64,000 nt of DNA, taken from assembly GCA_965217175.1 (NCBI GenBank), contig OZ244251.1, positions 2,790,001 through 2,854,000 of the forward strand, in the 5' to 3' direction. The position numbers and the translations under genes are program-made. Source of the stretch: Bin87 sp965217175 (GTDB lineage Bacteria; Chloroflexota; Dehalococcoidia; Lucifugimonadales; UBA3495). Positions 1 to 8,719 of this stretch are shown in pieces; position 1 is the first letter of the stretch, and the number at the start of each line of letters is the position of its first letter. The notes below the pieces were generated by a model, which ran no database searches, was not told the origin of the DNA, and was given only the letters and a program-made list of their open reading frames with translations.

Positions 1-240
1 GCGTTGGGAGTTTGCCGTTACTATCTCGGTCCACTCGCCGCCGGTGCCGGAATACCGTTGGACGCGCTCTATGATCAGGTAGGGGTCGTCGTGGTCCGGG
101 GCCTGGCCTGGGAAGGTGACCACGTCTCCGACTCCGGCGAACGCCAGGTTGTTCTGATCCGGTTGGTGGGCGGGAGAGTTGGTGGGGCGCCGTTTGTGGC
201 GACCCAGGATGCGGTTGATGAGACCTGGTTTCCTTGTCAC
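1..240 (-). CDS. DUF4178-like protein, 3' end cut by the window edge
   Basis: Reading the minus strand from a GTG at 240 gives 80 codons open to the window edge. After a basic start (VTRKPGLINRILGRHKRR), the sequence contains VGDVVTFPGQ, a YLIIERVQRY strand and GGEWTEI. This pattern (a short beta motif beginning GDVV, then Y-x-I-x-E-x-x-R-Y and a W-x-E) resembles DUF4178 domains, which are often encoded near pspA. A GGGAG purine run lies about 8 bases upstream of the GTG. It is divergent from the pspA genes, with a 110-base intergenic gap. The function of the family is not established; a role with the envelope-stress proteins is inferred only from the neighbourhood. The C-terminal part lies outside the window. 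Confidence 0.5.
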   Translation of the reverse strand, partial: MTRKPGLINRILGRHKRRPTNSPAHQPDQNNLAFAGVGDVVTFPGQAPDHDDPYLIIERVQRYSGTGGEWTEIVTANSQR

Positions 241-350
241 GGCGGCTACTCCCGTTGTAGGATTTAACTCATAATGGAGTACAGTGATCATTATAATCTG
301 ACCTGGGTGCCGTTTACACTTATGGTGTGTCCGTTGTTGGAGGTGATTGG

Positions 351-527
351 ATGCGAATATTGACTGCCGGCGGAAGCGTATTGGGCGGGTTGTTGCTCCT
401 GTTTTTGGGGATACTGATGCTGGTTGGTATCCTGGATTTCGTGGTCCGGATCGGGGGAGTGTTGTGCGTGGTGGTCGGTTTGGTGATATTCGTCCGGGCC
501 TTCACGTCGCGAAAGAGAGATTATTGA
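351..527 (+). CDS. small two-helix membrane protein upstream of pspA
   Basis: 58 residues. The ATG at 351 is chosen over the in-frame GTG at 327 because a strong GGAGGTG ribosome-binding site sits 5 bases before it. Two hydrophobic stretches (about residues 8-30 and 32-50) are followed by a basic tail (FTSRKRDY), which suggests a hairpin membrane protein with both ends inside. I recognise no family. It lies 58 bases upstream of pspA on the same strand and is probably co-transcribed, so a link with membrane stress is plausible but not shown. Confidence 0.6.
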   Translation: MRILTAGGSVLGGLLLLFLGILMLVGILDFVVRIGGVLCVVVGLVIFVRAFTSRKRDY

Positions 528-585
528 CGGGAGCTGAAGCTGAGCTCCGTTCCGTCCTTGCACTTGATTCAGGAGGATTCTGAAG

Positions 586-1311
586 ATGGGAATGATGTCC
601 AGGATGTCCACGATAGTGAAGTCGAAGATGAACCGGCTGCTCGACTCGGCGGAGGATCCGCGGGAGACGCTGGATTACTCCTACGAACAGCAGTTGGAGA
701 TGTTGCAGAGGGTGAAGCGGGGTGTGGTTGAGATGGTGACCGCTCGTCGGCGCATCCAGCAACAGGCGGACCGCGTGCGCACCAACGTGACCCGTCTGGA
801 GCGGCAGGCTCGTCAGGCGGTGGAAGCCGGGCGTGACGACCTGGCGCGTCTGGCCTTGCAGCGCAAGAACGAATCTGCGCTTGAGCTTGAGGGCCTGGAC
901 GAGCAGCTAGCCAACATGGAGTTGGAGCAGGAGAAGCTGACCGCGTCGGAAGCCAGGCTGCAGGCCAAGGTCAGTGCCTTCCGTAACCGGAAGGAGATCA
1001 TCAAGGCCCAGTACTCGGCGGCCGAGGCCCAGGTCCGGATTGGGGCCGCCTTGGGTGGTATCTCCGAGGAGATGGGCGATATGTCGCTGGCCATCCAGCG
1101 CGCCGAGAACAAGACCGACCAGATGCGGGCGAAGGCTGGCGCCATCGACGAGTTGGTGGAGGCCGGAGTCTTGGACGATCCGACCGGCACCCGGGACGAC
1201 ATTGATCGGGAACTGGCGAAGATCTCGGTTTCGCAGAGCGTGGAGTCGGAATTGGCTGCTCTGAAGGTAGGGAGCGCCGAATCTGATTCCAGCCCGAAGG
1301 CGGAGGGATAG
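586..1311 (+). CDS. pspA: PspA/IM30 family membrane-stress protein
   Basis: 241 residues, almost wholly alpha-helical coiled coil, the usual length for PspA/Vipp1. The N-terminus has the amphipathic start MGMMSRMSTIVKSKMNRLLD followed by the family-typical AEDPRETLDYSYEQQ. Long Glu/Gln/Arg-rich heptads continue to about residue 215. An AGGAGG site lies 10 bases upstream of the ATG. Family members bind the inner face of the cytoplasmic membrane as large oligomers and protect it when it is damaged. The next gene, pspAA, starts 2 bases after the stop. No PspF-type activator or PspBC is seen nearby, so control differs from the enterobacterial system. Confidence 0.9.
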   Translation: MGMMSRMSTIVKSKMNRLLDSAEDPRETLDYSYEQQLEMLQRVKRGVVEMVTARRRIQQQADRVRTNVTRLERQARQAVEAGRDDLARLALQRKNESALELEGLDEQLANMELEQEKLTASEARLQAKVSAFRNRKEIIKAQYSAAEAQVRIGAALGGISEEMGDMSLAIQRAENKTDQMRAKAGAIDELVEAGVLDDPTGTRDDIDRELAKISVSQSVESELAALKVGSAESDSSPKAEG

Positions 1312-1313
1312 TC

Positions 1314-1592
1314 ATGATAGTGCGGATATTGGGTGAAGGTCAGTTCACGCTGCCTGGTGCTGCCATCGACGGCCTGAACGCCATCGACAACCGGATGGTG
1401 GATGCGGTGGCTGCTGAGGATGGTGGCCTGTTCAGTTCGCTGCTTGCCGAGATGCACGACTTGGTGCTGGAGCAGGGTGAGGCGGTGCCGGTGGATGAGC
1501 TGGTGGAGTCGGATATCATCGTGCCGGGTCTTGACCTGACCCTGGCAGAGGCGGCGCACATCTTCATCGGCGACGGCTTGGTGCCGGGGTAG
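1314..1592 (+). CDS. pspAA: PspA-associated protein PspAA
   Basis: 92 residues beginning MIVRILGEGQF, with the family pattern of a short beta start, an L-N-x-I-D-N helix (residues 22-27), a central acidic region and a closing amphipathic helix (TLAEAAHIFIGDG). It follows pspA after 2 bases, with a GGAGGG ribosome-binding site inside the end of pspA, so the two are very likely translated as a pair. PspAA proteins are known as partners of PspA in actinobacteria, Chloroflexota and archaea; their biochemical role is poorly defined. Confidence 0.75.
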   Translation: MIVRILGEGQFTLPGAAIDGLNAIDNRMVDAVAAEDGGLFSSLLAEMHDLVLEQGEAVPVDELVESDIIVPGLDLTLAEAAHIFIGDGLVPG

Positions 1593-1640
1593 GGTCTGGC
1601 TGGTTCTGGTGTGCTGTGGGTCTTGCAAGAGCCCGATGCC

Positions 1641-2852
1641 TAGTACCGTGTCAATCTGGTTTTGTAGGGTAGATATGTTGGAGCTTACGGCGAGCATCTT
1701 GGGTGGTAAACCGCCAGTCTATGGCTGATTTTGCTGCGTTGCGCTCGCGTTCGAGCGCCGCAACCTCTCGCCGCAGCTCCGCCTCATCGCTGATACGGCG
1801 GTTCAGACACCCTCTGCTGAAGACGCTCAACTCGATCTCAGCCATGTTCAGCCAGCTGCCATGCGTAGGAGTGTAATGAAACTCGAGGCGTTGGGCGATG
1901 CGCCGAGCTTCGCACGGCTCAAATGCTTCGTAGAGCGAGCCGAGCTGGTGGGTGTTGAGGTTGTCCAGTACCAGCCTGACCACCTCGGCATCAGGGTAGG
2001 CCTCGTCCACCAGCCACCGCATCTGGTGCGCGAAGTCCACGGCAGTGCGGCGCTCGGTCACCTCCACATGTCTCCATCCACCCTTCGGCTCGCAGATCAT
2101 GATCAGGTTCCGGGTCCCGTTTCGCTGGTACTCGGTGTCATAGCGTGCCACCCGTCCCGGGGCAGCTTCGATGGGCGGACGCACCTCCCCAGTCAATTGC
2201 CTGGAGGTCTCGTCGAAACACACTACCGGACGCTCCGGATTGCACTCCGGTTGGTACAGGTCCAGCACGTCCTCCATCCGCGCCACGAACTCCCCGCTCA
2301 CCTTGGGGATACACCACTCTTTCTTCTTCCAGGGCTTGAGTTCGTTTTTTTGAGCATCTGGCGCACCGTCTCCAGGGAGATGCTATCGGCAAACTCCAAC
2401 TCCACCACCTGGTCGGCCAACAACTGGAGTGTCCAGTGCGTGTGCCCTTCGGGCGCGGCGCTGCACGCGAAGGCGATCAGGTGCGCTTCCTGCTTGCCGT
2501 CCAGCTTGCGCTCCTGGCCCGGCCGCGGTCGGTCATTGATGGCGGCCTCAAGTCCTTCCTCCACGTACCGCTTCCGCGCTCTGGCGACCGTGGCCGCGTT
2601 GACCAACAGCACATCGGCTATCTCACGGTCCCGAAGCCCCTGGTCAGCTTTGAGCAGCGACAGCGCACGCTTCACGGTGCGCACTGACGCCTTGCCTCGC
2701 TGGGACACCTCATCGAGACGGGAGCGTTCGGCCTCGGTCAACTCTACTTTATACTTGATGGCAGCCATGGCTGGGCACTTCCTCACACAAAGATCATGCC
2801 CAAGTATGGCTGCTTTCTTATATTCTTACAAATCTACCTGGCAACGGTACTA
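1641..2852. mobile_element. IS630-family insertion sequence (copy 1)
   Basis: A 1.2-kb element bounded by TA dinucleotides, as expected for the IS630/Tc1 superfamily. The ends carry the inverted repeat TAGTACCGT (left 1641-1649, right complement 2844-2852), with weaker matching further in. It carries one transposase read on the minus strand and sits between pspAA and the DUF3326 gene. Confidence 0.8.
1651..2786 (-). CDS. IS630-family transposase, two frames joined by an A7 slip
   Basis: The upstream frame (2786 to 2298) encodes the helix-turn-helix part (LTEAERSRLDEVSQ, then NAATVARARKRYVEEGLE). The downstream frame (ending at 1651) encodes the catalytic part with CFDETSRQL, VLDNLNTHQ and a HGSWLNMAEIE box, the D-D-E signature. 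The frames overlap at a run of seven A residues on the coding strand near 2343-2349. A -1 slip there restores LKKNELKPWKKKEWCIPK and a complete protein of about 375 residues. Programmed -1 frameshifting at A-runs is known in this family, so this is probably a functional arrangement rather than decay. The ATG giving MAAIKYKV (codon 7 of the open frame, at 2768) is an alternative start. Confidence 0.8.
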
Positions 2853-2904
2853 GTGGTCGGGCTGTTTTGTGGCCCGTGCGTCGTGAGCAAGGATCCAAGG
2901 TGGG

Positions 2905-4233
2905 TCAGTCGGCGCTGGCTTCGTGGTGGACTGGAGCGGGAGAGAGGGGTCTGCGGACTGAGCGGGGGTCGGTTCCCGAACGGATAGCGGCCATTATGCC
3001 GGCTGCTTCGAGGTAGTTATCTGCGACGTGGAGTTGTCCCGGGGCCCAGGGAAGGATCCGCAGGTCGTTGTCCATCAGGTTCCGGTTCTCTCGGACTGCG
3101 ATGGTGGGTATGCCCTGCTTTAGGGCGGCGAGGGTTGGGAGTCCGATGCAACCGTCGGGTATGACGATGCACGAGACGTCGGCGGCGTTGAGGACGCTGT
3201 GGTGTTGTCTGGCCTGGGGTTCGGTAACTATTTTGGGGCTGCCCTGGAGGCCGTGCAGGATGCACTGGACCATCGCCAGGGAGACGGCTTCGGCCGCCAT
3301 GCGGGGATCGGTGATCCCGGGGTCGGCGTTGGCGATCTCGGTGCTCTCGAACATGGGAGAGTGGGCGGAAGGGATGTTGTAGATGGCGGAGATGGTATGG
3401 GTCAGCATGGCCTCGATGCCGCCCCATGGGTTGACCATCTCTCCCCGGAGCTCGAAGTACTGGGCGTGGTACTCTGGGGGCACGTCGATCTGGGAGGTGA
3501 GGGCTACGGCGTCGTACTGGCCGGCGAGGTGATCCAACACGTCGAGTAGGGGTTCCAACTTGGTGATTTGGCCGGTAGCGCGGCCTGAGGGCGCGTATTT
3601 GGAGCGCATGATGGGCCCGTTCTGCATCCGGACGATGGTGGGTTCCCGCATACCGTAGGAGGTTCGGGCGGCGTTCACGGAATTGATGGCCGCGTGGATG
3701 AAGGTGTCGTCGTGATGGGGTCCGACGATGACGAGAAGGCGGTTGTTGCGCGTCCTCTGGATTCCGACGGCGCCCATCATGAGCCGGGATATGACGCTGC
3801 CCTCGACGTATAGGGCATTCGGCGGTATCTGGATCAGGTCGGAGGCGTTGACCACGTTGGGGTGGGTGATCAGCGTGTCGCAGACCGACGCCAGGAGTTT
3901 GGCGACCGGCATGGCGTCTCCGGCGTGCCCCCCTATTTCGGCTCCGATTCCGGTGGGTATAAGCAGGACGGCATTGAACTGGTCGGTGTTTTCCAGTCCC
4001 CTGGGTTCGAACCGGAAGATGGATTCCGGCGCTGGCCGGTCCTGGAGTCCTCGCAGGATGCCGACCTCGCAGGCGTAGTCGTGTTGGGACTGGTGGTTCA
4101 CCGCCAGGCGCACCGGGACGTCCCCAGGCTCGGTCTGGCTGGCGACGACGGATTCCAGGTGGTGCATGGCGTCTTGGCTTGGTTGGGGACGGGGGATGAC
4201 CAGGTGCCTTTCCGAGAGCTGGAGTGCGGTCAT
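2905..4233 (-). CDS. DUF3326 family protein
   Basis: 442 residues from the ATG at 4233, which overlaps the stop of the upstream decarboxylase gene as ATGA; this overlap decides the start over the longer frame from 4254. Family marks are LLIPTGIGAEIGGHAGDA near residue 95, a VGPHHDDTFIHAA stretch and a C-terminal CIVIPDGCIGLPTLAAL motif followed by the VRENRN region. The family is conserved in cyanobacteria and plants without a proven reaction. Translational coupling to a carboxynorspermidine decarboxylase suggests a role linked to polyamine or related amine metabolism, which is an inference from context only. Confidence 0.75.
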   Translation of the reverse strand: MTALQLSERHLVIPRPQPSQDAMHHLESVVASQTEPGDVPVRLAVNHQSQHDYACEVGILRGLQDRPAPESIFRFEPRGLENTDQFNAVLLIPTGIGAEIGGHAGDAMPVAKLLASVCDTLITHPNVVNASDLIQIPPNALYVEGSVISRLMMGAVGIQRTRNNRLLVIVGPHHDDTFIHAAINSVNAARTSYGMREPTIVRMQNGPIMRSKYAPSGRATGQITKLEPLLDVLDHLAGQYDAVALTSQIDVPPEYHAQYFELRGEMVNPWGGIEAMLTHTISAIYNIPSAHSPMFESTEIANADPGITDPRMAAEAVSLAMVQCILHGLQGSPKIVTEPQARQHHSVLNAADVSCIVIPDGCIGLPTLAALKQGIPTIAVRENRNLMDNDLRILPWAPGQLHVADNYLEAAGIMAAIRSGTDPRSVRRPLSPAPVHHEASAD

Positions 4234-5432
4234 GGTTCCTGATCCTCCGCCCATCGCCGGGCGTAGTCCTCGTAGGTGTACCGTCGCTTCATCTCCATCC
4301 GCCCGTTGGCGGACAGGTGGTATATCGTGGGCAGGTTCACCCCGTTGAAGGTGTGTGCCTTGACGAGGGTGTAGGCGCCGGAGTTTGGGAACACCACCCG
4401 GTCTCCAACGGACAGGGGCTCCGGGAACTGGTATTGTCCGAACACGTCGCCGGCCAGGCAGGTGGCTCCGGCCAGGTTGCAGTCCCAGGGGGCTCCGTCT
4501 TGGTGTCCCGCGACGTCTGGTTCGAACTGGTACTCGAATACCTCGGGCATGTGGTTTACTGAAGTGTCAAGAATGGCGGTACGGTGTTGGGCCGTCTCCT
4601 GGATTTCCAGGACGGTGGCTACGATGTGGCCGACGTTGCGGATCAGGGCGTTGCCCGGCTCGATGAAGACTTCCAGTCCGTGGTCGCGCAGCTCTTGGAT
4701 GGTGCGGCGCAGGGGTTCGAGGTCTACGTCCGAGCCGTCGTCTCTTTGGAACAGGTATCCGCCGCCCAGGTTGATCCAGCCGAGGCGGCCGTTCTGGAGG
4801 CGGTGGGAGAGGTGAGATTGGAGTTTGCGGACGTTGAGTTCCAGCTCTTTCAGGTTGGTGGATTCGCAGTTGGTGTGGATGAGCAGGCCGTCGATTGGCT
4901 CGTTTCCGTCCAGGATTCGGGCGACGTTGGCCAGTGGCTCGCCCAGGCGGGATTGGGGGCGGCAGGGGTCGTGTCGGCGGTCGCCGGCGAAGGGGAGTTC
5001 GGTGTTGACCCGCAGTCCGCACCGGACGTCGGCGCCGATGGCAGCGTGGTGGGTGCGCCACTGGTTCCACGAGTTGAAGGCTGCGTAGTCGCACCATCTG
5101 GTGATCTGGGGCTGGTCCTGTTTCCTGATGGCCGGAGTGGTGAGGTGGACGGTTCCGGCGTCTCCCAGGGTGGAGCGGGCGAGCTTGGCCTCAAAGGTGG
5201 AGCTGACGGCGAATCCGTCCAGGTGTGTTGCCATGAGTTCCAGGGTGGGCTGGAAGGAGAAGGCCTTGATGGCGAATAGTATCTGGCACCCGGTTGTGGT
5301 CCTCAGGGTGTCGGCTCGCTGCAGGGCTTGTGTGAGGGCGAATTCGTCGATGACGAAGGCAGGGGTTTGGTCGGGAAGGTCCCGGATTTGGTCGTAGTTG
5401 GATGCCTTGCTGGTGGAGTTCGTGCTGTTCAT
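4230..5432 (-). CDS. nspC: carboxynorspermidine decarboxylase
   Basis: A fold-type III PLP decarboxylase of about 400 residues. The PLP lysine is in LFAIKAF (about residue 56). Other family motifs are HTNCES, INLGGGYLFQ, the phosphate-binding EPGNALIR and the late AGATCLAGDVFG segment carrying the catalytic cysteine of this family. The enzyme removes CO2 from carboxynorspermidine or carboxyspermidine to give norspermidine or spermidine. The usual partner, carboxynorspermidine dehydrogenase, is not adjacent; the next gene is a DUF3326 protein overlapping by 4 bases. Two starts are possible: ATG at 5432 (used here) and ATG at 5465, neither with a good ribosome-binding site. Confidence 0.85.
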   Translation of the reverse strand: MNSTNSTSKASNYDQIRDLPDQTPAFVIDEFALTQALQRADTLRTTTGCQILFAIKAFSFQPTLELMATHLDGFAVSSTFEAKLARSTLGDAGTVHLTTPAIRKQDQPQITRWCDYAAFNSWNQWRTHHAAIGADVRCGLRVNTELPFAGDRRHDPCRPQSRLGEPLANVARILDGNEPIDGLLIHTNCESTNLKELELNVRKLQSHLSHRLQNGRLGWINLGGGYLFQRDDGSDVDLEPLRRTIQELRDHGLEVFIEPGNALIRNVGHIVATVLEIQETAQHRTAILDTSVNHMPEVFEYQFEPDVAGHQDGAPWDCNLAGATCLAGDVFGQYQFPEPLSVGDRVVFPNSGAYTLVKAHTFNGVNLPTIYHLSANGRMEMKRRYTYEDYARRWAEDQEP

Positions 5433-5541
5433 TGTTTCATAATGGGCGTGCTGTCGCCTCATCATCTTGGTACTTGGCGCTCTTGCGTCGAGCTGACGCT
5501 TTGGATGTAGTTTGAGCGTGCCAACAGGAGGAAAGTTTGTT

Positions 5542-6393
5542 GTGGGTGTTTCACATGAGGATGTTGTGGTGATGAGTCCCCAGGTGGGTCTGCGATTGCG
5601 AGCCTACCGGCTCTTCGAGGAGCGGGGTGACCGGCACACGTATTTGTTGGAGTTGTTGCTGGTGGGGGTCATCCTGATCAACACCGTGTCTCTGATTCTC
5701 TGGACGGTGCCGAGCTTGGTGGAAGGATACTCCTTTTGGTTCCGTTTGTCCGAGTACGGTACGGTGGGGGTGTTCGTGTTCGAGTACACGGTCCGGTTCT
5801 GGGCGGCTGCCGAGGGGTTTGGCGAGGGTGGTGTGTGGCGGCGGCGGGTCCGTTTCATGGTCTCGCCGGCGGCGCTGATTGATGGTGGGGTGCTGTTGCC
5901 TTCGCTGGTGGCGGTGGTGATCCTGTTGACGGGCGGCGATGAGTTGAGCCTGTCCTTCCTGCTGGCCATCAGGTTGTTGACCCGGTTCGCGAAGTTGGCT
6001 CGTTATTTGCCGGGAGGGAGGCGCGTGGGGATGGCAATACGTTCTCGGTCGGGGCAGTTACTCACGGCAGTGATCGGGCTGCTGGTGGTGCTGGTGATTG
6101 CGGCGGCTTTGATGTACTTCGCTGAGGCTCGGGCCCAGCCCGAGGTTTTCTCCAGTATTCCGGCCGCGATGTGGTGGAGCGTGGTGACATTGACGACTGT
6201 GGGTTACGGGGATACTGTGCCGGTTACGGTCATCGGCCGGTTGTTGGCTGCGGCGATTGCGGTGTTGGGCATTGGGCTGTTTGCCCTGCCCGCCGGCATC
6301 CTGAGCGCTGCGATGGTGGAGGCCAATGAGGAGGGCGAGGACGCCGTAGTCCTTGGGGTGTGTCCTCACTGCGGGGGTGAGCTGGGATCCTGA
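5542..6393 (+). CDS. voltage-gated-type potassium channel with C-terminal zinc ribbon
   Basis: About 283 residues from a GTG at 5542, placed 10 bases after a perfect AGGAGG; the longer TTG start at 5512 would contain this site within the gene. There are six hydrophobic segments. A basic S4-like stretch (AIRLLTRFAKLARYLPGGRR) precedes the pore helix and the K+ selectivity filter TTVGYGD, followed by S6 ending in LPAGILSAAMVEA. The C-terminus carries CPHCGGEL, half of a zinc ribbon, which is unusual for a minimal Kv channel and could be a regulatory tail. It is divergent from nspC, with a 110-base gap. Confidence 0.85.
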   Translation: MGVSHEDVVVMSPQVGLRLRAYRLFEERGDRHTYLLELLLVGVILINTVSLILWTVPSLVEGYSFWFRLSEYGTVGVFVFEYTVRFWAAAEGFGEGGVWRRRVRFMVSPAALIDGGVLLPSLVAVVILLTGGDELSLSFLLAIRLLTRFAKLARYLPGGRRVGMAIRSRSGQLLTAVIGLLVVLVIAAALMYFAEARAQPEVFSSIPAAMWWSVVTLTTVGYGDTVPVTVIGRLLAAAIAVLGIGLFALPAGILSAAMVEANEEGEDAVVLGVCPHCGGELGS

Positions 6394-6394
6394 G

Positions 6395-6610
6395 AGTTGC
6401 GGTCTTCCATTCGGGATCTTTGCGTTCCACCAGGTGGCCCTTGTAGTACACTTCCACCCAGTCGGCGTACAAACGGATCTGTACTTCCTTCCCGATGAGA
6501 CGGGAGGGCACGGAGTAAGTCCGACCGGCTACCCGCTTTTTTACTACGGGATGGTGGTCCACTTGCGCACCTTGGACTGGTAGTTTACGTATTCCGGCAC
6601 CGGAGCTGGC
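6395..6610 (-). pseudogene. istA: IS21-type transposase IstA, C-terminal fragment
   Basis: Minus-strand translation includes YSVPSRLIGKEVQIRLYAD followed by WVEVYYKGHLVER, the beta-barrel end of Mu/IS21-type transposases, preceded by EYVNYQSKV in another frame. It is interrupted and cut off on its upstream side by IS1380 copy A at 6625. No catalytic core remains. The reading frames shift at least once, so it cannot be functional. Confidence 0.7.
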
Positions 6611-6624
6611 GGCAGGGAGCGTAG

Positions 6625-8323
6625 CCCCAATCCACCGACAAGATAAGTGTCGCGGCGTACTGAAGGGGTAAGAAAGTGCTCCCGGCTTCGGGGGTAATGG
6701 TTTCTGGAAGACGAAACCGACCCCAGACCAGGAGCACCCGATTGATGCTACCACCGGAGCGCCCCGACCGCATCCAAATTGCCTTTGATGATCACCGCCT
6801 GGTGGCCAATGCCGGACTGCTCTTGCCGGTCACCCTGGCCCAGCGCCTGGGTCTGTCCCAACTGGTTGACCGCCACGTTGACCTGGGCCACGCCCCTGGC
6901 CGAGCCAATCCTGGCGACAAGATGATGACGCTGGTGGCTTCGGCGCTGGCGGGCGGCGACTGCATTGACGACGCCAACGTGTTGCGCACCGGCGGGACGG
7001 CTGGCGCCATCGGCTGCGTGGTCAAGGCGCCGTCCACCCTGGGCACTTTCCTGCGCAGTTTCCGGTAGGGCCATGTACGCCAATTGGACCGGGTGAGCCG
7101 GGATTTGCTGGCCCAAGCCTGGGCCGCCGGTGGGGGACCCGGCGACGGGCCGTTGACTATTGATCTTGATTCCACCATCTGCGAAACCTACGGGTTGGCG
7201 AAGGAGGGGGCGCGGCGCCACAAATACACTGGCCAGCGGGGCTATCACCCGCTCCTCGCCATCGCCGCTGGCACTGGCGACGTGCTGATGGCCCGGGGCG
7301 CGGCCCACCTCCTGCGGGAGACGGTGGGTCGGGTCCGCTACGCTGGGGCCACCGGACCACTCACCGTGCGGGCCGACAGCGGCTTTTACACCCACGCCAT
7401 CGTCGCCGTCTGTCGCAAGACGAAGGTCCGCTTCTCCATCACCGTCCGCCAGCACGCCCGATTGCGGAATATCATCGAGGCCATACCCGAGGAAGACTGG
7501 ACGCCCATACCCTACTGGATGGACGGCGCCGCCGACGTGGCCGAGACTGACTACACGCCCTTCGATAGCAAACCCGACGCCGCGCCGGTGCGGCTCATCG
7601 TCCGACGGGTGAAACCCATGCCCGGCTCCCAACTGGCCTTCTTCGCCAACTACAGCTGTCACGCTTTCATCACCGACCGGGAGGGCGATACCTTGGATCT
7701 CGAGGCCGACCACCGCCGCCACGCTGAGATCGAGAACGCCATCCGCGACCTGAAGTACGGCGTGGGGCTCAACCACCTGCCATCGGGCCGCTTCCCCGCC
7801 AATCCTGAGCATGCCGAAGGGGGCCTGGCTGGCCGTCCAGATTATCGCCCACAACCTGGCCCGCTGGACCGCACGCATCGGTCTGGGCGAGCAGGTGGTC
7901 ACCACCAAGACCCTGCGACGACGCTTCTTCTCCCTCCCCGGACGGCTCACCCGCAAGGCCCGGCGCCTGACTTTGCACCTGCCCCAACACTGGCCCTGGG
8001 AAACCCAGTTCAGTCGCGCCCTCGCTCGATTGCGCGCCCTGCCTCTCCCAGCCTGACGGCGGCAACCAGCTCGCCGACCCGCCATCCGGCCCACGGAACA
8101 TCCCCGCCGACTCGCACCAACTCGGCCCGCGAAGGGCACTTCCTGCCCACCGTCTGCCGAATTACGCCCGCCATGGCCACTGCGCGCCACCAGAATCGTG
8201 GCGGTGTGGCTACCTCACACCGCCCGCATCCCCATCTGTTGGGATCGGACCCGCCCCGTTCGCCTTCCCTGGCCCATCATCCCTGGTGTCAACGCCAGCG
8301 CCGATCACTACGGTGGATTCGGG
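6625..8323. mobile_element. IS1380-family element, copy A (decayed)
   Basis: Ends match those of copies B and C: CCCCAATCCACCG at the left (6625) and CGGTGGATTCGGG at the right (ending 8323). The flanking pentamers CGTAG and TTTAG match only at the last three bases, unlike the perfect 5-bp repeats of copies B and C. That fits an old insertion or a rearranged locus. The element lies between an IS21 fragment and an IS256 fragment. Confidence 0.75.
6745..8056 (+). pseudogene. IS1380-family transposase, copy A, inactivated
   Basis: It starts MLPPERPDRIQIAFDDHRL and aligns by eye over its length with the intact copy C. There are three lesions. A TAG replaces the Trp codon in the FLRSFRWGH region (7066-7068). 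About ten residues are missing in frame after VLMAR (near 7292). An insertion near 7803-7821 shifts the frame before GAWLAVQ. The D-containing motifs IDLDSTICETYG and VRADSGFY survive. The protein can no longer be made in full. Confidence 0.8.
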
Positions 8324-8330
8324 TTTAGTC

Positions 8331-8650
8331 GTACCGGCGGGTCATTTAACCGGAATTTCAGCCGGTAGGACACCGGAAAGGCGGACAAGGCCAGGATGTC
8401 TGGTATGGCGTCTTCCAGCATCTCGGCGGCCTTGGGGAAATGTTCCCAGAGTTGGGCAATCACCCGGTCCACCTGCGTGTGGACCTCCTCCAGTGAGAGC
8501 TGCTGGTAGAAGGTGCGCGCCATGGCAGGCACGGCCGGTTGGTACCGATTGGGCACGCAGGTGAGCAGGTTGGTCATGAAGTGGGTGGTACAGCGCTGCC
8601 AGCTGGCTCCAGCAAACACCGTGGTGATGGCGTTCTTCAGTCCCCCTGCC
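8331..8650 (-). pseudogene. IS256-family transposase fragment
   Basis: Minus-strand reading gives LKNAITTVFAGASWQRC, then THFMTNLLTCVP, FPKAAEMLEDA and a late FRLNDPPVRLN. These correspond to the central-to-late part of IS256/MULE-type transposases (GA-WQRC-VHF, FPK-MLEDA, NP-ERLN). The sequence is cut precisely at RLN, where IS1380 copy A ends at 8323. The N-terminal part is missing beyond 8650. Confidence 0.65.
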
Positions 8651-8666
8651 TACGCCGGGGCAGGCT
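8643..8666. repeat. short palindromic repeat, copy 1
   Basis: A 24-base unit whose core forms a stem CCTGCC / GGCAGG (8645-8650 with 8659-8664). A near copy lies at 8737-8760. It marks the boundary between the IS256 fragment and the istA fragment. Confidence 0.5.
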
Positions 8667-8719
8667 TTGATAGACATCTGATATGCCCAGTTCCACTCCG
8701 TTGAGCGGGGTCGTCCCGG

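Noticed and set aside
4..267. Plus-strand open frame at the window start
   Set aside because: It lies opposite the minus-strand DUF4178-like frame, has low-complexity Gly/Val composition and no ribosome-binding site.
6748..8190. Long minus-strand open frame across IS1380 copy A
   Set aside because: It is the complement of the decayed transposase; similar shadow frames appear opposite copies B and C (18644-19639, 38932-40401).
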